From Sinorhizobium sp. B11 (GTDB lineage Bacteria > Pseudomonadota > Alphaproteobacteria > Rhizobiales > Rhizobiaceae), in NCBI GenBank assembly GCA_039725955.1, contig CP091033.1:496001-560000 (forward strand): a stretch of DNA of 64,000 nucleotides, read 5' to 3'. Shown here one piece after another: positions 46,676 through 56,249 of the stretch. Each line of letters opens with the position of its first letter. Positions within the stretch are counted from its first letter, which is position 1. The translations under genes were made by a program, and so were the position numbers. A model generated the notes under the pieces. The model was not told the DNA's origin. It made no database searches and saw only the letters and a list, made by a program, of their open reading frames with translations.

Positions 46676-47512
46676 CTATCCTTTCACTGCGCCGAAGGTC
46701 AGCCCGGCAACGATGTGACGCTGCACCACCGAAAAGACGATGAGGGCCGGGATCAAGGTCAGCATCGAGATCGCTGCCATGATGCCCCAGGCCGTCCCGG
46801 TCGTCGTCACGTATTCCGACAGTCCCGTTGTCAACGTGCGGGCGTTGAAGTTGGTGAGTGTCGCGGCGAGCAGATATTCGTTCCACGCGAACACCCAGGT
46901 GAGGATGAGCGTCACTGCAAGGCCCGGTCGCGCTAAGGGAAAGACGATGTCGTAGAGCACCATCCACGGGCTTGCGCCATCCATATAGGCGGCCTCGTCC
47001 AGTTCCTTCGGAATGCTCTCTACGGTCGGACGCAGGGTCCAGATGGCGAAGGGGAGGTTGAAGGAGCAGTAGACCAGGATCATGCCGAGCCTGGTATCAG
47101 CCAGCGAAAAGTCGCCGATCCTGTAGACCTGTGTCAGCAACAGGAAGAGCGGCAACAGGAAGACCGCCGGTGGCGCCATGCGGTTGGTGATCGTCCAGAA
47201 GAAGATGCTTTCCTTGCCTGCGAGATCGAAACGCGTCAGTGCGTAGCAGGCAAGAAAGCCGAGGGTCGTGACCAGGATCGCGTTCCCCGACGAAATGACC
47301 AGCGAGTTGATCATGTATCGCCGCAAGGTCTCGTTCGTCAGTACGTCCTGGTAGTTCTTCCAGAAGAAGCTCCGAAGGACGACGTCTGGCGTGGAAAACA
47401 GGTCAAAGGGCTGCTTCAGCGAGATGACGAAGAGCCAGTAGATCGGGAAGAGAGTTGCAAAGCTTATCAGCGTCCACAAGAGAACTGAAAGCCAGGGGTT
47501 CTGTCTTCTCAT
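46676..47512 (-). CDS. Sugar ABC permease, MalG type
   Basis: Inner-membrane permease of 278 residues with six hydrophobic segments. The EAA loop that binds the ATPase is EAAYMDGASPWMVLYDIVFPLARP. The ATG at 47512 lies 4 bp after the partner permease stop; a TTG at 47542 in the same frame is unlikely. It forms the channel with the MalF-type subunit. Confidence 0.92.
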   Translation of the reverse strand: MRRQNPWLSVLLWTLISFATLFPIYWLFVISLKQPFDLFSTPDVVLRSFFWKNYQDVLTNETLRRYMINSLVISSGNAILVTTLGFLACYALTRFDLAGKESIFFWTITNRMAPPAVFLLPLFLLLTQVYRIGDFSLADTRLGMILVYCSFNLPFAIWTLRPTVESIPKELDEAAYMDGASPWMVLYDIVFPLARPGLAVTLILTWVFAWNEYLLAATLTNFNARTLTTGLSEYVTTTGTAWGIMAAISMLTLIPALIVFSVVQRHIVAGLTFGAVKG

Positions 47513-47516
47513 CGCA

Positions 47517-48392
47517 TCAGCCTTTCTTCGCGCGGGGAGCAATCAGGCCAACATAGAGCAGCCAGCAGACGACGATGGTGAGATAAAGCACGACGACCGA
47601 GATCGCTGAGCCGTAGCCGTAGTTCGTTTTCGGAAAAACCTCTCTGAAGATGTGAACGCCGATATAGCGCGTCGACGACCCCGGACCGCCTCCGGTCAGC
47701 ATCAGAACTTCGTCGACCGTGCGCAGCGCGTCCATGAGCCTGATGAACACCGTGGCCAGCAGGGCAGGGCGGATCAGAGGGAGCGTGATATGCCAGAAGA
47801 TTTGGCTCTTGCCGGCGCCATCGATCTGCGCCTGCTCGAAGGGATCTGGCGGAAGCGAGACCAAGGCAGCGATCAGGGACAGGGTGACCAGCGGCGTCCA
47901 GTGCCAGACGTCCATGATGACAGTGATAGTGAATGCCGCGAGCGCACTCTGGCCGATGTTCAGATCGTAACCGAACCAGCTTCGCAGCAGATATGGGATG
48001 ATGCCGATCGACGGTGTCGTCATCAGCTTCCAGACCGATCCGACAATGATGGGCGCCATTATCAGAGGAAGGGTGTGGATGGTGCGGAAGAACGCTTTTC
48101 CCGGAAAGTCCTTCATCAGCGCCTGCGCGAGTATGTATCCGAGGATCAGTTCGGAAACGACTGCGAAGAACACGAAGGCGATGGTGATGCCGAGCGAAGC
48201 AAGGAACTGCTTGTCGAAAACGAGGGTCCGGTAGTTCGAAGCCCAGTTGAAGACCATCAGCGGATTTGCGGCGAAAGGGTTCCACTGGTGAAACGAAACC
48301 CAGACAACGTAGATGAAAGGAAAGATGCCGAAGAGCCCGAGGATCAGGATCGTCGGTGACAGCAGCAGCCATCCAAGTTTTTGTGAATGCAT
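47517..48392 (-). CDS. Sugar ABC permease, MalF type
   Basis: Inner-membrane permease of 291 residues. The EAA loop reads EQAQIDGAGKSQIFWHITLPLIRP, and the late DEVLMLTGGGPGSSTRYIGVHIF segment is typical of carbohydrate-uptake-1 permeases. The ATG at 48392 with GAGGATGAGGCG upstream is preferred to an earlier in-frame codon. A hairpin separates it from the binding-protein gene. Confidence 0.92.
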   Translation of the reverse strand: MHSQKLGWLLLSPTILILGLFGIFPFIYVVWVSFHQWNPFAANPLMVFNWASNYRTLVFDKQFLASLGITIAFVFFAVVSELILGYILAQALMKDFPGKAFFRTIHTLPLIMAPIIVGSVWKLMTTPSIGIIPYLLRSWFGYDLNIGQSALAAFTITVIMDVWHWTPLVTLSLIAALVSLPPDPFEQAQIDGAGKSQIFWHITLPLIRPALLATVFIRLMDALRTVDEVLMLTGGGPGSSTRYIGVHIFREVFPKTNYGYGSAISVVVLYLTIVVCWLLYVGLIAPRAKKG

Positions 48393-48445
48393 CGCCTCAT
48401 CCTCTTCGGCACCCAACGGGGGCGGCCTCTCAAGTCAAGAAAGGA

Positions 48446-48472
48446 GCGGGTCGCCAAGCGAAGACGACCCGC
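48446..48472 (-). promoter_or_regulatory. Intercistronic hairpin after the sugar-binding protein gene
   Basis: 8-bp stem GCGGGTCG with CGACCCGC and an 11-base loop, 18 bp after the binding-protein stop and before the first permease. As in the rha operon, it probably raises binding-protein mRNA relative to the permeases. Confidence 0.5.
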
Positions 48473-48490
48473 CAAGTTGGGGAGGATGAC

Positions 48491-49924
48491 CTATTTGCGA
48501 TAGCCGAGCGACGTGAGCTCTTCTTCCGTCTTGGCCGCCATCTGGTCGAGCCCTTCGTCGGGCGCGATCTTGCCGGTCAGGATGTCGAAGAAGATCGGCA
48601 GGGTTGCTTCACGCAGCTGGGCATGGAACGGATACGGAGGGGCGCCGGCGAAGAGTTTGCCCTCATCCTTCAGCATCGTGTAGAAACCGCCGAGCTTGAC
48701 ATCCATCGCCTTGACCTTCGGATCGTCGAAGGTCGCCTTGTTGGTAATGCGCGGTGCCGCGATCGCCCAATCAGGCTGCACGTCGTTCTGACCCATGAAT
48801 TGGAGGAAGAGCAGGGCTGCTTCCTTGTTCTTGGATGTAACCGGCAGGCCGAAGGCGCCGCCGTCATAATAACCGATATAGCCCTTTCCGGATTTCGCGT
48901 CTTCCAGAACGCCCGGTTCCAGCGGCGGCAAGGCAAAGCCCACTTTGTCGACCACCTTCGACTGTGCAGGATCACTCGCGATCCATGCGGCGTTCTCACC
49001 GTAGATCAATCCTTGAGCGACACGGCCGGCAGCGAAGGTCGTGGCGGTTTCCGTCCAGGTCGATTGGGTCGATTCCGGCGGGGCAATGTCGCGCAGATGC
49101 AGCCAGTATTTCAGCGCGGCTTTCGCCTTGTCGCTGTTCATTGCACCGCCATGTTCGACGGTTGCAGCATAGTTGTTGCTGGCGTCGATGCCCCAGTTGT
49201 AGACACCGAAGGTCGGAGCGATGGATTCGAAATATTCATACCAGGACGCGGCGTGGCCTGTATGGGCCTGCGCAGTGGTGCCCCAGAGCTCAATGCCGTT
49301 ATCCTTGCCGTATTTGGTGAAGAATTCGGCGATCTGCGTGTAGTCTTCATGCGTGGTCGCCGGCTTCAGGTCCTTGCCAGTCTCCTTCTTGAAGGCTTCC
49401 TTGATCTTCGGATCGTCGAAAAGGTCCTTGCGATAGAGGTAGGTCTTCAGGAAGGCTTCCATCGGAACGCCAAAGAGATCACCCTTCTTGTCCTTGAAGT
49501 AGTCGGCAAAGCTGGTGAAGTTTGCGTCGTCGTAGGTCGGCGCCTTCAGGTCCGCCTGATCCTTCAGCGTCTGCGTAATGTCGACGAGGAAATCCCGAGA
49601 CAGATACGAATAGATGATGTCCTGTTCGATATAGACCATGTCATAGATGCCGGTCTTGGCCTCCATGTCCTTGATGGCCTTGTCGTACATCTGATCCCAG
49701 GACGTCGTCTCGATTTCGACCTTGATGCCCGTCTTCTTCTCGAATTCCGGCGCCAGCACATCCTTGATGTAGTTGGACGGCGGCGTGCTTTCGGTCACTC
49801 CGTGCAGCGTCACGCCCTTGAATTTGGCGCCGGCGTCGGACCAGAAATCTGCCCAGGCCGGCGAGGCAGCGGTGGCGAGACTGAGCGTCAGCGCGAGCGC
49901 GCTGGCCTTCAAAGCGTAGTTCAT
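48491..49924 (-). CDS. Periplasmic sugar/polyol-binding protein of an ABC transporter
   Basis: Extracellular solute-binding protein (family 1) of 477 residues. The signal peptide ends near ASPAWA, and the mature protein begins [17 protein letters not shown]. Segments such as [24 protein letters not shown] and [20 protein letters not shown] are typical. The ATG at 49924 has GGGAGGATTGAA. It is the first gene of the transport operon and is divergent from the ketose 3-epimerase gene, across a 295-bp AT-rich control region. The catabolic genes point to a hexitol or ketose as ligand. Confidence 0.92.
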   Translation of the reverse strand: MNYALKASALALTLSLATAASPAWADFWSDAGAKFKGVTLHGVTESTPPSNYIKDVLAPEFEKKTGIKVEIETTSWDQMYDKAIKDMEAKTGIYDMVYIEQDIIYSYLSRDFLVDITQTLKDQADLKAPTYDDANFTSFADYFKDKKGDLFGVPMEAFLKTYLYRKDLFDDPKIKEAFKKETGKDLKPATTHEDYTQIAEFFTKYGKDNGIELWGTTAQAHTGHAASWYEYFESIAPTFGVYNWGIDASNNYAATVEHGGAMNSDKAKAALKYWLHLRDIAPPESTQSTWTETATTFAAGRVAQGLIYGENAAWIASDPAQSKVVDKVGFALPPLEPGVLEDAKSGKGYIGYYDGGAFGLPVTSKNKEAALLFLQFMGQNDVQPDWAIAAPRITNKATFDDPKVKAMDVKLGGFYTMLKDEGKLFAGAPPYPFHAQLREATLPIFFDILTGKIAPDEGLDQMAAKTEEELTSLGYRK

Positions 49925-50146
49925 TTCAATCCTCCCAGATAGCAGCGAGATCATGTCGCCGGACCTTTGTGTAGAGGAAAAATGCCGTCTACGCAATATT
50001 TGTTGTCTAAACCTGCAAATATGCAAGCTATGTTATTGTTTTCGGTAGAAAGTAATTTACGAAAGAGAGACGGAGATAGGATGCAGGAATAACATTGCTG
50101 CATCGCAATGATTTACCTCGCAAAGGCAAAATTACGATCCTCGAAT

Positions 50147-50174
50147 TTATTTGTTGCTTTGCCATACTAAATAA
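50147..50174. promoter_or_regulatory. Possible ROK operator in the divergent control region
   Basis: Inverted repeat TTATTT (50147-50152) and AAATAA (50169-50174), 22 bp centre to centre, in an AT-rich stretch 46 bp before the epimerase start. NagC/Mlc-type ROK repressors favour AT-rich operators, and a ROK gene lies downstream. Tentative. Confidence 0.3.
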
Positions 50175-50219
50175 CATAGCTGTTGCGCGAAGGCAGGCAT
50201 CCAGCGGAGGAAAATGGCC

Positions 50220-51104
50220 ATGCGTCGATTGGGTATCCATTCATTTGTATGGACAGGCGGCCAAACCCAGGAGGGCCTCGAAATGGCCCTCAACAAGTCG
50301 GCCGAGCACGGATATCGCACGATCGAATTCGCCTATCTGCGCCCGGAGAAATTCAATCTCGATCGTCTGGCGAAGCTCGCGCAATCTCTCGGCCTCGAGA
50401 TCGGCGTGACGATGGGCCTGCCCGTCGACAAGGATATCTCAAGCGAGGATGCGGCGGCCATCGCCGCCGGTAGGCAGATGCTGGCCGATGCAGTGCATGC
50501 GGTGCGCGACATCGGCGGCAACAAGCTCGGTGGCATCCTCTATTCTGCCCATACCAAATATAATCGACAGCCCACGAAGAAGGGCTGGGACAACAGCGTC
50601 GCCGCGATCGCTGCGACTGCGGATATTGCAAGGGATGCGGGCGTCGACCTCGTCCTTGAGGTCGTGAACCGCTTCGAAACGAACCTTTTGAATACGACGG
50701 CCCAGGGACTTAAGTTCATTTCCGAGACCGGATCGGACCATGTCCGCCTGCATCTCGATACCTTCCACATGAATATCGAAGAAGCAAATCCGGCGGCTGC
50801 GATCCGGCTCGCCGGCGACAAGATCGGCTACTTCCACATCGGCGAAAGCAACCGCGGCTATCTCGGTGACGGCGTGATCAACTTCGACCTGATCTTCGAT
50901 GCATTGCTCGATATCGACTACAAGCGCGACATCGTGTTCGAGAGCTTTTCAACCGCCGTCGTCGACGAAGGCCTTTCGCTCGCCTGCGCAATCTGGCGTG
51001 ACACCTGGACCGACAATGACCCGCTGGCGGCACATGCCAAGCGCTATATCGAGCTGAAATATGAAGAAGCGAAACGCCGCCGCGTCACGAACGCGCGCCC
51101 TTGA
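50220..51104 (+). CDS. Ketose 3-epimerase (D-tagatose/D-psicose 3-epimerase-like)
   Basis: TIM-barrel epimerase of 294 residues. The metal and substrate segments match D-psicose/D-tagatose 3-epimerases: LEVVNRFETNLLNTTAQG (metal Glu), LDTFHMNIEE (metal Asp), GYFHIGESNRGYLGDG (metal His and substrate Glu), and FESF (last metal Glu). It would interconvert ketoses at C3. The ATG at 50220 is 9 bp after GGAGG, better spaced than the ATG at 50214. It opens the plus-strand catabolic operon. Confidence 0.88.
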   Translation: MRRLGIHSFVWTGGQTQEGLEMALNKSAEHGYRTIEFAYLRPEKFNLDRLAKLAQSLGLEIGVTMGLPVDKDISSEDAAAIAAGRQMLADAVHAVRDIGGNKLGGILYSAHTKYNRQPTKKGWDNSVAAIAATADIARDAGVDLVLEVVNRFETNLLNTTAQGLKFISETGSDHVRLHLDTFHMNIEEANPAAAIRLAGDKIGYFHIGESNRGYLGDGVINFDLIFDALLDIDYKRDIVFESFSTAVVDEGLSLACAIWRDTWTDNDPLAAHAKRYIELKYEEAKRRRVTNARP

Positions 51105-51162
51105 TAATCCTTCTGCCGATCTGCTTCGAAAGTGTAGGCTGGAGCAGTCGATTTGAAGAGAA

Positions 51163-52383
51163 ATGAAGATGAACGACACCGTCTCCATCGGAAGCTCGCC
51201 GCGCAGGATCAGGCAGAACAACATCGTCGCTGCCCTGCAGACGATCTACGGCCATCGCCGCCTAAGTCGGGCCGATCTGGCGCGGAAGCTTGGAATGAAC
51301 CGCTCGTCGTCGGGCGAGATCGTTGCCGAGTTGACGGAAAGCGGCTTGGTCCAGGAGTCGGAGGAGAGCAGCAAGCAGCGTTCGGAGCAATCGCGCGCCG
51401 GCCGGCCGGGGATCATGCTCGAACTGGTGCCGGATGCAGCATTCTTCGCCGGGCTCGAGCTTGGCGTCGAGCACATATCTGCTGTCGTCGTGGATCTTTC
51501 GGCAGACGTCCGTGCCTGTCGCAGGCTGGCCTTCCAGGCGGAGTCCTCGACCGTGGAGGAAGCTGTGGCGCGGGGCGTCGAGCTCCTCATGAACGCCATG
51601 TCGACAGAAATGGTCGAGCGCTGCAGGGGGCTGGGCATATCCGCGCCGGCGCATATCCGGCCGGAAGGAATTGTCACGCTTGCGCCGATCATCGGCTGGC
51701 GAGAGGTGCCATTGAAGGAGATCGGCCGCAGCGCCTTTCCGGCCGAGGTGCCGATTGCGGTGGAGAACGATGCCAACGCCTTCGCCATCGGTGACAGCTA
51801 TCGTCGCGGCATTTCCGGGGTGACGCTCTTCCTGCTCATGGAGACCGGCGTCGGTGGAGGGATCATGATCGACGGGAAGCTGTTTCGTGGCGGTCATGGC
51901 CTTGCTGGCGAAATCGGCCATACCCTCGTACCGGGAAGCGGCGGACAGAAATTCGAGCAGCTGATCGGCCGCGAGGTGCTGATCCGGCAGTACCGGGAAG
52001 CGACCGGCCGTACCGACGTCGATCTACAGGATTTCCTCACCGACGTTCGCGACCGTGTCCCGGACGCGGTGAACATAGCGGAGATGTGGTCGCGGCATCT
52101 TGCCTATGCGTTGCTGCAGGCCTGCCGTCTGCTCGATCCGGTCCGGATTGTCCTCGGCGGCTCCGTGGCCTCGCTCTATCCGATGGTGGCTGCCCGTGTG
52201 GCGGTCCACATGGCGGAGGGCCAGAACATTCCTTTTCCGACACCCGAGATCGTCGTTGATGACGATGCGGAATTCGGGTCCGCCTTCGGCGCGGCGTGCA
52301 TGCTGCACCAGCGCTTCCTCTCTCTCGAAAACGAGGAATTCGGCGGTGAAGACGGCGCCTTACAACGATCAACAGCGACTTAG
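51163..52383 (+). CDS. ROK-family transcriptional regulator
   Basis: NagC/XylR-type regulator of 406 residues. A winged helix occupies about residues 15-75 ([24 protein letters not shown]), then the ROK sugar-binding fold ([43 protein letters not shown]). The zinc-binding CxCGxxGC motif usual after GH is absent; the sequence there is [14 protein letters not shown]. It probably controls both arms of the divergent polyol locus, with a sugar or sugar phosphate as signal. Confidence 0.88.
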   Translation: MKMNDTVSIGSSPRRIRQNNIVAALQTIYGHRRLSRADLARKLGMNRSSSGEIVAELTESGLVQESEESSKQRSEQSRAGRPGIMLELVPDAAFFAGLELGVEHISAVVVDLSADVRACRRLAFQAESSTVEEAVARGVELLMNAMSTEMVERCRGLGISAPAHIRPEGIVTLAPIIGWREVPLKEIGRSAFPAEVPIAVENDANAFAIGDSYRRGISGVTLFLLMETGVGGGIMIDGKLFRGGHGLAGEIGHTLVPGSGGQKFEQLIGREVLIRQYREATGRTDVDLQDFLTDVRDRVPDAVNIAEMWSRHLAYALLQACRLLDPVRIVLGGSVASLYPMVAARVAVHMAEGQNIPFPTPEIVVDDDAEFGSAFGAACMLHQRFLSLENEEFGGEDGALQRSTAT

Positions 52384-52409
52384 CGACACCTATCGAAAGC
52401 AGGATTGCA

Positions 52410-53387
52410 ATGACTTCAGTGCTGGCTCCGGACAGTCTCGGTCCCACGGTTTGCGTCGGTGAGATCCTCGTGGAGATCGTTGCTACGACCGTCGGAGACG
52501 GATTCCTTGAGGCTCAGCCTCTTTTTGGCCCGTTCGCCAGCGGGGCGCCGGCGATCTTCATCTCGCAATGCGGCCGACTCGGCGGCTCGGCGGCCATGGT
52601 CGGAGCGGTCGGCAATGACGATTTCGGTCGTGTCAATGTCGACCGCCTCAGGCGTGACGGCGTCGATGTCTCTACCATTGCCGTCGATCCTGACTATCCG
52701 ACGGGAAGCGCCTTCGTCCGCTACCGCAACGACGGTTCCCGCGACTTCGTCTATAATATCGCAAGGTCCGCGGCCGCACGTTTCGGCTGGTCTCCGGACG
52801 TCAGCGATCTCATCAGCCGCAGCGGGCACCTTCACGTGATGGGTTCGGCACTTTCCGTCCAGAGTGCTCGGGAGGTGATCGACAAGGCAGTCGACATCGT
52901 GAAGGCGCGGGGCGGTACGCTGTCGGTCGATCCGAACATCCGCAAGGAATTGCAGCTCGATGAGGACACCGAACGCCGATTTTCCCGGCTCGTCGCTGCC
53001 GCCGATCTTCTCTTGCCGTCGGGTGAGGAGCTCGAGAGGGCGGCAGGTGTGCCAGGCGAAGCCGAAGCGATCCGCCGCCTTTTCGAAATCGGCGTGAAGG
53101 AGATCGTGCTGAAGCGCGGTGCCGAAGGCGCGACCTATTTCGGCAAGGATGGAGGCCGTATCGATGCTCCTGCATTCCTCGTCGACGAGGTCGATCCGAC
53201 CGGTGCCGGCGATTGCTTCGGCGGCGCTTACCTCACCTGCCGGCGGCTCGGAATGCCTCCAGGTGAGGCTCTCACCTATGGTTCGGCTGCAGGTGCGCGT
53301 AATGTTGCGATCCGTGGCCCGATGGAGGGTGCCGGCACACGTCAGGAGCTCGACGCGTTCATCGCCTCAACGGAAAGGCGCTCCTGA
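52410..53387 (+). CDS. PfkB-family sugar kinase (probable D-tagatose kinase)
   Basis: Ribokinase-type kinase of 325 residues. PfkB motif 1 ([19 protein letters not shown]) and motif 2 with the catalytic Asp ([19 protein letters not shown]) are complete. In Agrobacterium a PF00294 kinase next to a PF08013 protein phosphorylates D-tagatose to D-tagatose 6-phosphate; this gene has the same neighbour, with one base shared between stop and start (TGATG). The substrate is therefore inferred from context. Confidence 0.87.
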   Translation: MTSVLAPDSLGPTVCVGEILVEIVATTVGDGFLEAQPLFGPFASGAPAIFISQCGRLGGSAAMVGAVGNDDFGRVNVDRLRRDGVDVSTIAVDPDYPTGSAFVRYRNDGSRDFVYNIARSAAARFGWSPDVSDLISRSGHLHVMGSALSVQSAREVIDKAVDIVKARGGTLSVDPNIRKELQLDEDTERRFSRLVAAADLLLPSGEELERAAGVPGEAEAIRRLFEIGVKEIVLKRGAEGATYFGKDGGRIDAPAFLVDEVDPTGAGDCFGGAYLTCRRLGMPPGEALTYGSAAGARNVAIRGPMEGAGTRQELDAFIASTERRS

Positions 53388-54661
53388 TGCAGATTGCGCT
53401 CAATCAACTGGCCACGCTCAGGGCTCAGGGTCGTCCTCTTGGTATTACCTCTGTCTGCTCGGCCCATCCGATCGTCTTGAGAGCGGCGTTGCGTCATGGG
53501 CGGGCTCATTCGAGCACGATTCTGATCGAGGCCACCTGCAACCAGGTCAACCACCTGGGCGGCTATACGGGCATGACCCCTGAGGACTTTGCGGCCCTCG
53601 TCCTGCGCGTCGCCAAAGAGGAGGGGTGCCCAGAAAATCTCATCGTGCTGGGAGGCGATCATCTCGGGCCAAATCCCTGGCGGGATCGTGCGGCCGAAGA
53701 GGCCATGGTGGAAGCCGAGAGGATGGTCGCGGCCTATATCGATGCCGGCTTCCGCAAGATCCACTTGGACGCGTCGATGGGCTGCCTGGGCGAACCCGCC
53801 GCATTGGACGACGAGACGACCGCCTATCGCGCTGCACGGCTTGCCGCCGTCGCGGAGACCGCGGCAAGGCGGGCAGGAGGCGCCATGCCGGTCTATGTAA
53901 TCGGCACGGAGGTTCCTCCTCCCGGTGGTGCCGATCACGCGCTGACCACGATCGAGCCGACCGAGGCTTCGGCCGCCAGACGGACGATCGATATCCATCG
54001 TCGTATCTTCGCACAGGCCGGCCTTGCTGAGGCGTTTGCGCGTGCCATCGGCCTCGTGGTGCAGCCGGGCGTCGAGTTCGGCAACCATAATGTCATCAGC
54101 TATGATCGCGGCAGGATCGACGCGTTGAAGCAGGTGCTCGAGGACGAGCCACAATTCGTGTTCGAAGCGCATTCCACCGATTATCAGGGCACTCGTCCGC
54201 TGAGCGCACTCGTCGAAGACGGTTTTCCGATCCTCAAGGTTGGGCCGGAACTGACCTTTGTCCTGCGCGAGGCCCTCTACGGGCTGGATCTGATCGCATC
54301 CGACCTCGTGTCTGATTATGGCGAACGTCCGCTATACGCTGCGATGGAGGCTTTGATGCTGACGCATCCGGAAAACTGGAGCCGTCACTATCATGGTACG
54401 GAGGACGAGCAGCGCTGGCTTCGTCATTACTCGCTGTCTGATCGCATCCGATACTATTGGACGTCTGAGCCGGCTCAATCCGCGGTCGCGCGCCTTTACG
54501 GTGCGCTTGCAGGGAAAGCCGTGCCACTTCCGCTTTTCTGGCAGCACATGCCGGCAGCCGCACTGTTTTCCGATGCGCCACTCGATCCGGAAGAGGTTTT
54601 GGTCTGGCGGGTGACGAAAAGCCTTGCCGAATATCATGCAGCATGCGGCGGAGCGAGATGA
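53387..54661 (+). CDS. PF08013 protein: probable D-tagatose 6-phosphate 4-epimerase (GatZ/KbaZ-like)
   Basis: Protein of 424 residues homologous to GatZ/KbaZ, long called the non-catalytic subunit of tagatose-bisphosphate aldolase. Typical segments are LIEATCNQVNHLGGYTGMTP, GGDHLGPNPWR and FKVGPELTFVLREALYGLD-like (here KVGPELTFVLREALYGLD). No catalytic aldolase subunit (GatY/KbaY) is in the window. An Agrobacterium PF08013 member is known to epimerise D-tagatose 6-phosphate to D-fructose 6-phosphate, which is the best model here. Confidence 0.85.
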   Translation: MQIALNQLATLRAQGRPLGITSVCSAHPIVLRAALRHGRAHSSTILIEATCNQVNHLGGYTGMTPEDFAALVLRVAKEEGCPENLIVLGGDHLGPNPWRDRAAEEAMVEAERMVAAYIDAGFRKIHLDASMGCLGEPAALDDETTAYRAARLAAVAETAARRAGGAMPVYVIGTEVPPPGGADHALTTIEPTEASAARRTIDIHRRIFAQAGLAEAFARAIGLVVQPGVEFGNHNVISYDRGRIDALKQVLEDEPQFVFEAHSTDYQGTRPLSALVEDGFPILKVGPELTFVLREALYGLDLIASDLVSDYGERPLYAAMEALMLTHPENWSRHYHGTEDEQRWLRHYSLSDRIRYYWTSEPAQSAVARLYGALAGKAVPLPLFWQHMPAAALFSDAPLDPEEVLVWRVTKSLAEYHAACGGAR

Positions 54662-54685
54662 GGCCGCCCAACAGAGGAGGAAGGA

Positions 54686-55411
54686 ATGAACGAGTTGAAA
54701 GGGAAGGTTGCTGCGATCACGGGCGCGGCCTCCGGTATCGGTATGGCGTCGACGGAGGCGATGATCGCGGCGGGTGCCACGGTCGTTCTTGTTGACCGTG
54801 ACGAGAAAGCGTTGAAGTCTGCCTGCGAGCGCCTCGGTGCACAGGCGATACCTCTCGCTTTGGATCTCCTGGATCCCGAGGCATGCGCCGGGCTTCTCGA
54901 TCGCGTGCTGTCCAAGGTAAGCCAGCTCGATATCTTTCATGCCAATGCTGGCACCTATATCGGCGGTGACCTCGCGGACGCCAATCTCGATGCCATCGAC
55001 CGGATGCTGAACCTGAACGTCAATGTCGTCATCAAGAACGTCCGGACCGTCATTCCGCACATGATCGAACGTGGCACCGGCGACATCGTCGTCACAAGCT
55101 CCGTCGCGGGCCATGCGCCCGTTCCCTGGGAGCCGGTCTATTCGCCGTCGAAATGGGCGATGCATTGCTTCGTCCAGACCATGCGCCGCCAGCTTCTGAA
55201 AAGCGGTATTCGTGTCGGCTCCGTCTCGCCCGGTCCTGTCATCAGCGCGCTGCTTGCCGACTGGCCGGAGGAAAACCTCCGCAAGGCGAAGGAAGCTGGG
55301 GCCCTGATCGAACCCAAGGAGGTGGCTGACGCCATCATGTTCATGCTGACGCGTCCGCGTAACGTCACGATCCGCGACATCGTCGTTCTACCAAGCGCAT
55401 TCGACATTTGA
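54686..55411 (+). CDS. SDR-family polyol dehydrogenase (ribitol 2-dehydrogenase-like)
   Basis: Short-chain dehydrogenase of 241 residues: cofactor motif TGAASGIG, NAG in DIFHANAGTYIGG, catalytic Ser in VTSSVAG and YSPSK. The segments HANAGTYIGG, WEPVYSPSKWA and the C-terminal RPRNVTIRDIVVLP closely recall Klebsiella ribitol dehydrogenase. It has a strong ribosome-binding site (GGAGGAAGGA). It likely oxidises a polyol to a 2-ketose feeding the epimerase and kinase. Confidence 0.88.
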   Translation: MNELKGKVAAITGAASGIGMASTEAMIAAGATVVLVDRDEKALKSACERLGAQAIPLALDLLDPEACAGLLDRVLSKVSQLDIFHANAGTYIGGDLADANLDAIDRMLNLNVNVVIKNVRTVIPHMIERGTGDIVVTSSVAGHAPVPWEPVYSPSKWAMHCFVQTMRRQLLKSGIRVGSVSPGPVISALLADWPEENLRKAKEAGALIEPKEVADAIMFMLTRPRNVTIRDIVVLPSAFDI

Positions 55412-55422
55412 GGAGCCGAGCT

Positions 55423-56196
55423 ATGAGCTATCAGGAAAAATTCCGCCTCGACGGCGAACGGGCTGTCGTTACCGGCGGCGGACGCGCCATTGGACTTTGC
55501 TGCGCCCATGCGCTCGCCGAGGCTGGTGCCGCCGTCATCGTGATCGAGCGTAACGAAGCCGACGCAGAGGAAGCGCTGGCGCTTCGGGGCAAGGGATATG
55601 ACATCGAGTTACGGTTGGGTGACGTCACTGATTCCGCGCGCATGGAGGCCATTGCCAATGAGCTTGCCGATGGTGGCCGGCCGGCATCGATCCTGGTGAA
55701 CAATGCAGGGATCGGCAAGAACGGCATCCCGTCGGAGGACGTCACCGACGCCGACTGGCTGCGGATGATGGACGTCAATGTCAATGGCGTCTTCTGGTGC
55801 TCGCGTTCCTTCGGCCGTCACATGGTTGCGATGAAACGCGGTGCGATCGTCAATCTCGGTTCGATGTCGGGCATCATCTGCAACCGGCCGCAGGCGCAGA
55901 CACCTTATAATGTTTCGAAGGCGGCTGTGCACCACATAACGCGCTCGATGGCCGCCGAGTGGGCCCAGCACGGCGTCAGGGTCAATGCCGTCGCGCCGAC
56001 TTATATCGAAACGCCGATGGTTGCGGCAGTCGAAGCCAATCGTGAACGGATTCCGATCTGGCTCAACGATACGCCGATGGGACGAATGGGCACGCCGGAG
56101 GAGGTTGCCAGCGCTGTTCTCTTCCTTGCATCGGGTGCTGCAAGCCTGATGACGGGTGCAATCGTCAGCGTCGACGCAGGTTTCACCTGCTGGTAG
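55423..56196 (+). CDS. SDR-family polyol dehydrogenase (galactitol dehydrogenase-like)
   Basis: Short-chain dehydrogenase of 257 residues: TGGGRAIG cofactor motif, NNAGIG, LGSMSG and YNVSK catalytic motif. SYQEKFRLDG at the start, GVFWCSRSFGRHMV, and IVNLGSMSGIICNRPQ resemble the Rhodobacter galactitol dehydrogenase. The ATG at 55423 is preceded by AGGAGCCGAGCT; a TTG 15 bases upstream is less likely. Product would be a tagatose enantiomer if galactitol is the substrate. Confidence 0.87.
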   Translation: MSYQEKFRLDGERAVVTGGGRAIGLCCAHALAEAGAAVIVIERNEADAEEALALRGKGYDIELRLGDVTDSARMEAIANELADGGRPASILVNNAGIGKNGIPSEDVTDADWLRMMDVNVNGVFWCSRSFGRHMVAMKRGAIVNLGSMSGIICNRPQAQTPYNVSKAAVHHITRSMAAEWAQHGVRVNAVAPTYIETPMVAAVEANRERIPIWLNDTPMGRMGTPEEVASAVLFLASGAASLMTGAIVSVDAGFTCW

Positions 56197-56210
56197 ATGC
56201 GCTATAGTTC

Positions 56211-56237
56211 GCAGGCGCCGTGTCCACAGGCGCCTGC
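56211..56237. terminator. Bidirectional terminator-like hairpin
   Basis: Perfect 9-bp stem, GCAGGCGCC with GGCGCCTGC and a 9-base loop, between the convergent ends of the galactitol-dehydrogenase-like and MarR genes. It is 14 bp after the SDR stop. No T-run, but strong and well placed. Confidence 0.55.
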
Positions 56238-56249
56238 ATTCCATCAGGT

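Noticed and set aside
48356..49942. Long plus-strand open frame opposite the sugar-binding protein
   Set aside because: The minus strand encodes a complete binding protein with signal peptide and ribosome-binding site; the plus frame has neither.
53387..54661. Calling the PF08013 protein a subunit of tagatose-bisphosphate aldolase
   Set aside because: No catalytic GatY/KbaY-type subunit is present in the operon, and the adjacent kinase fits the epimerase route better.
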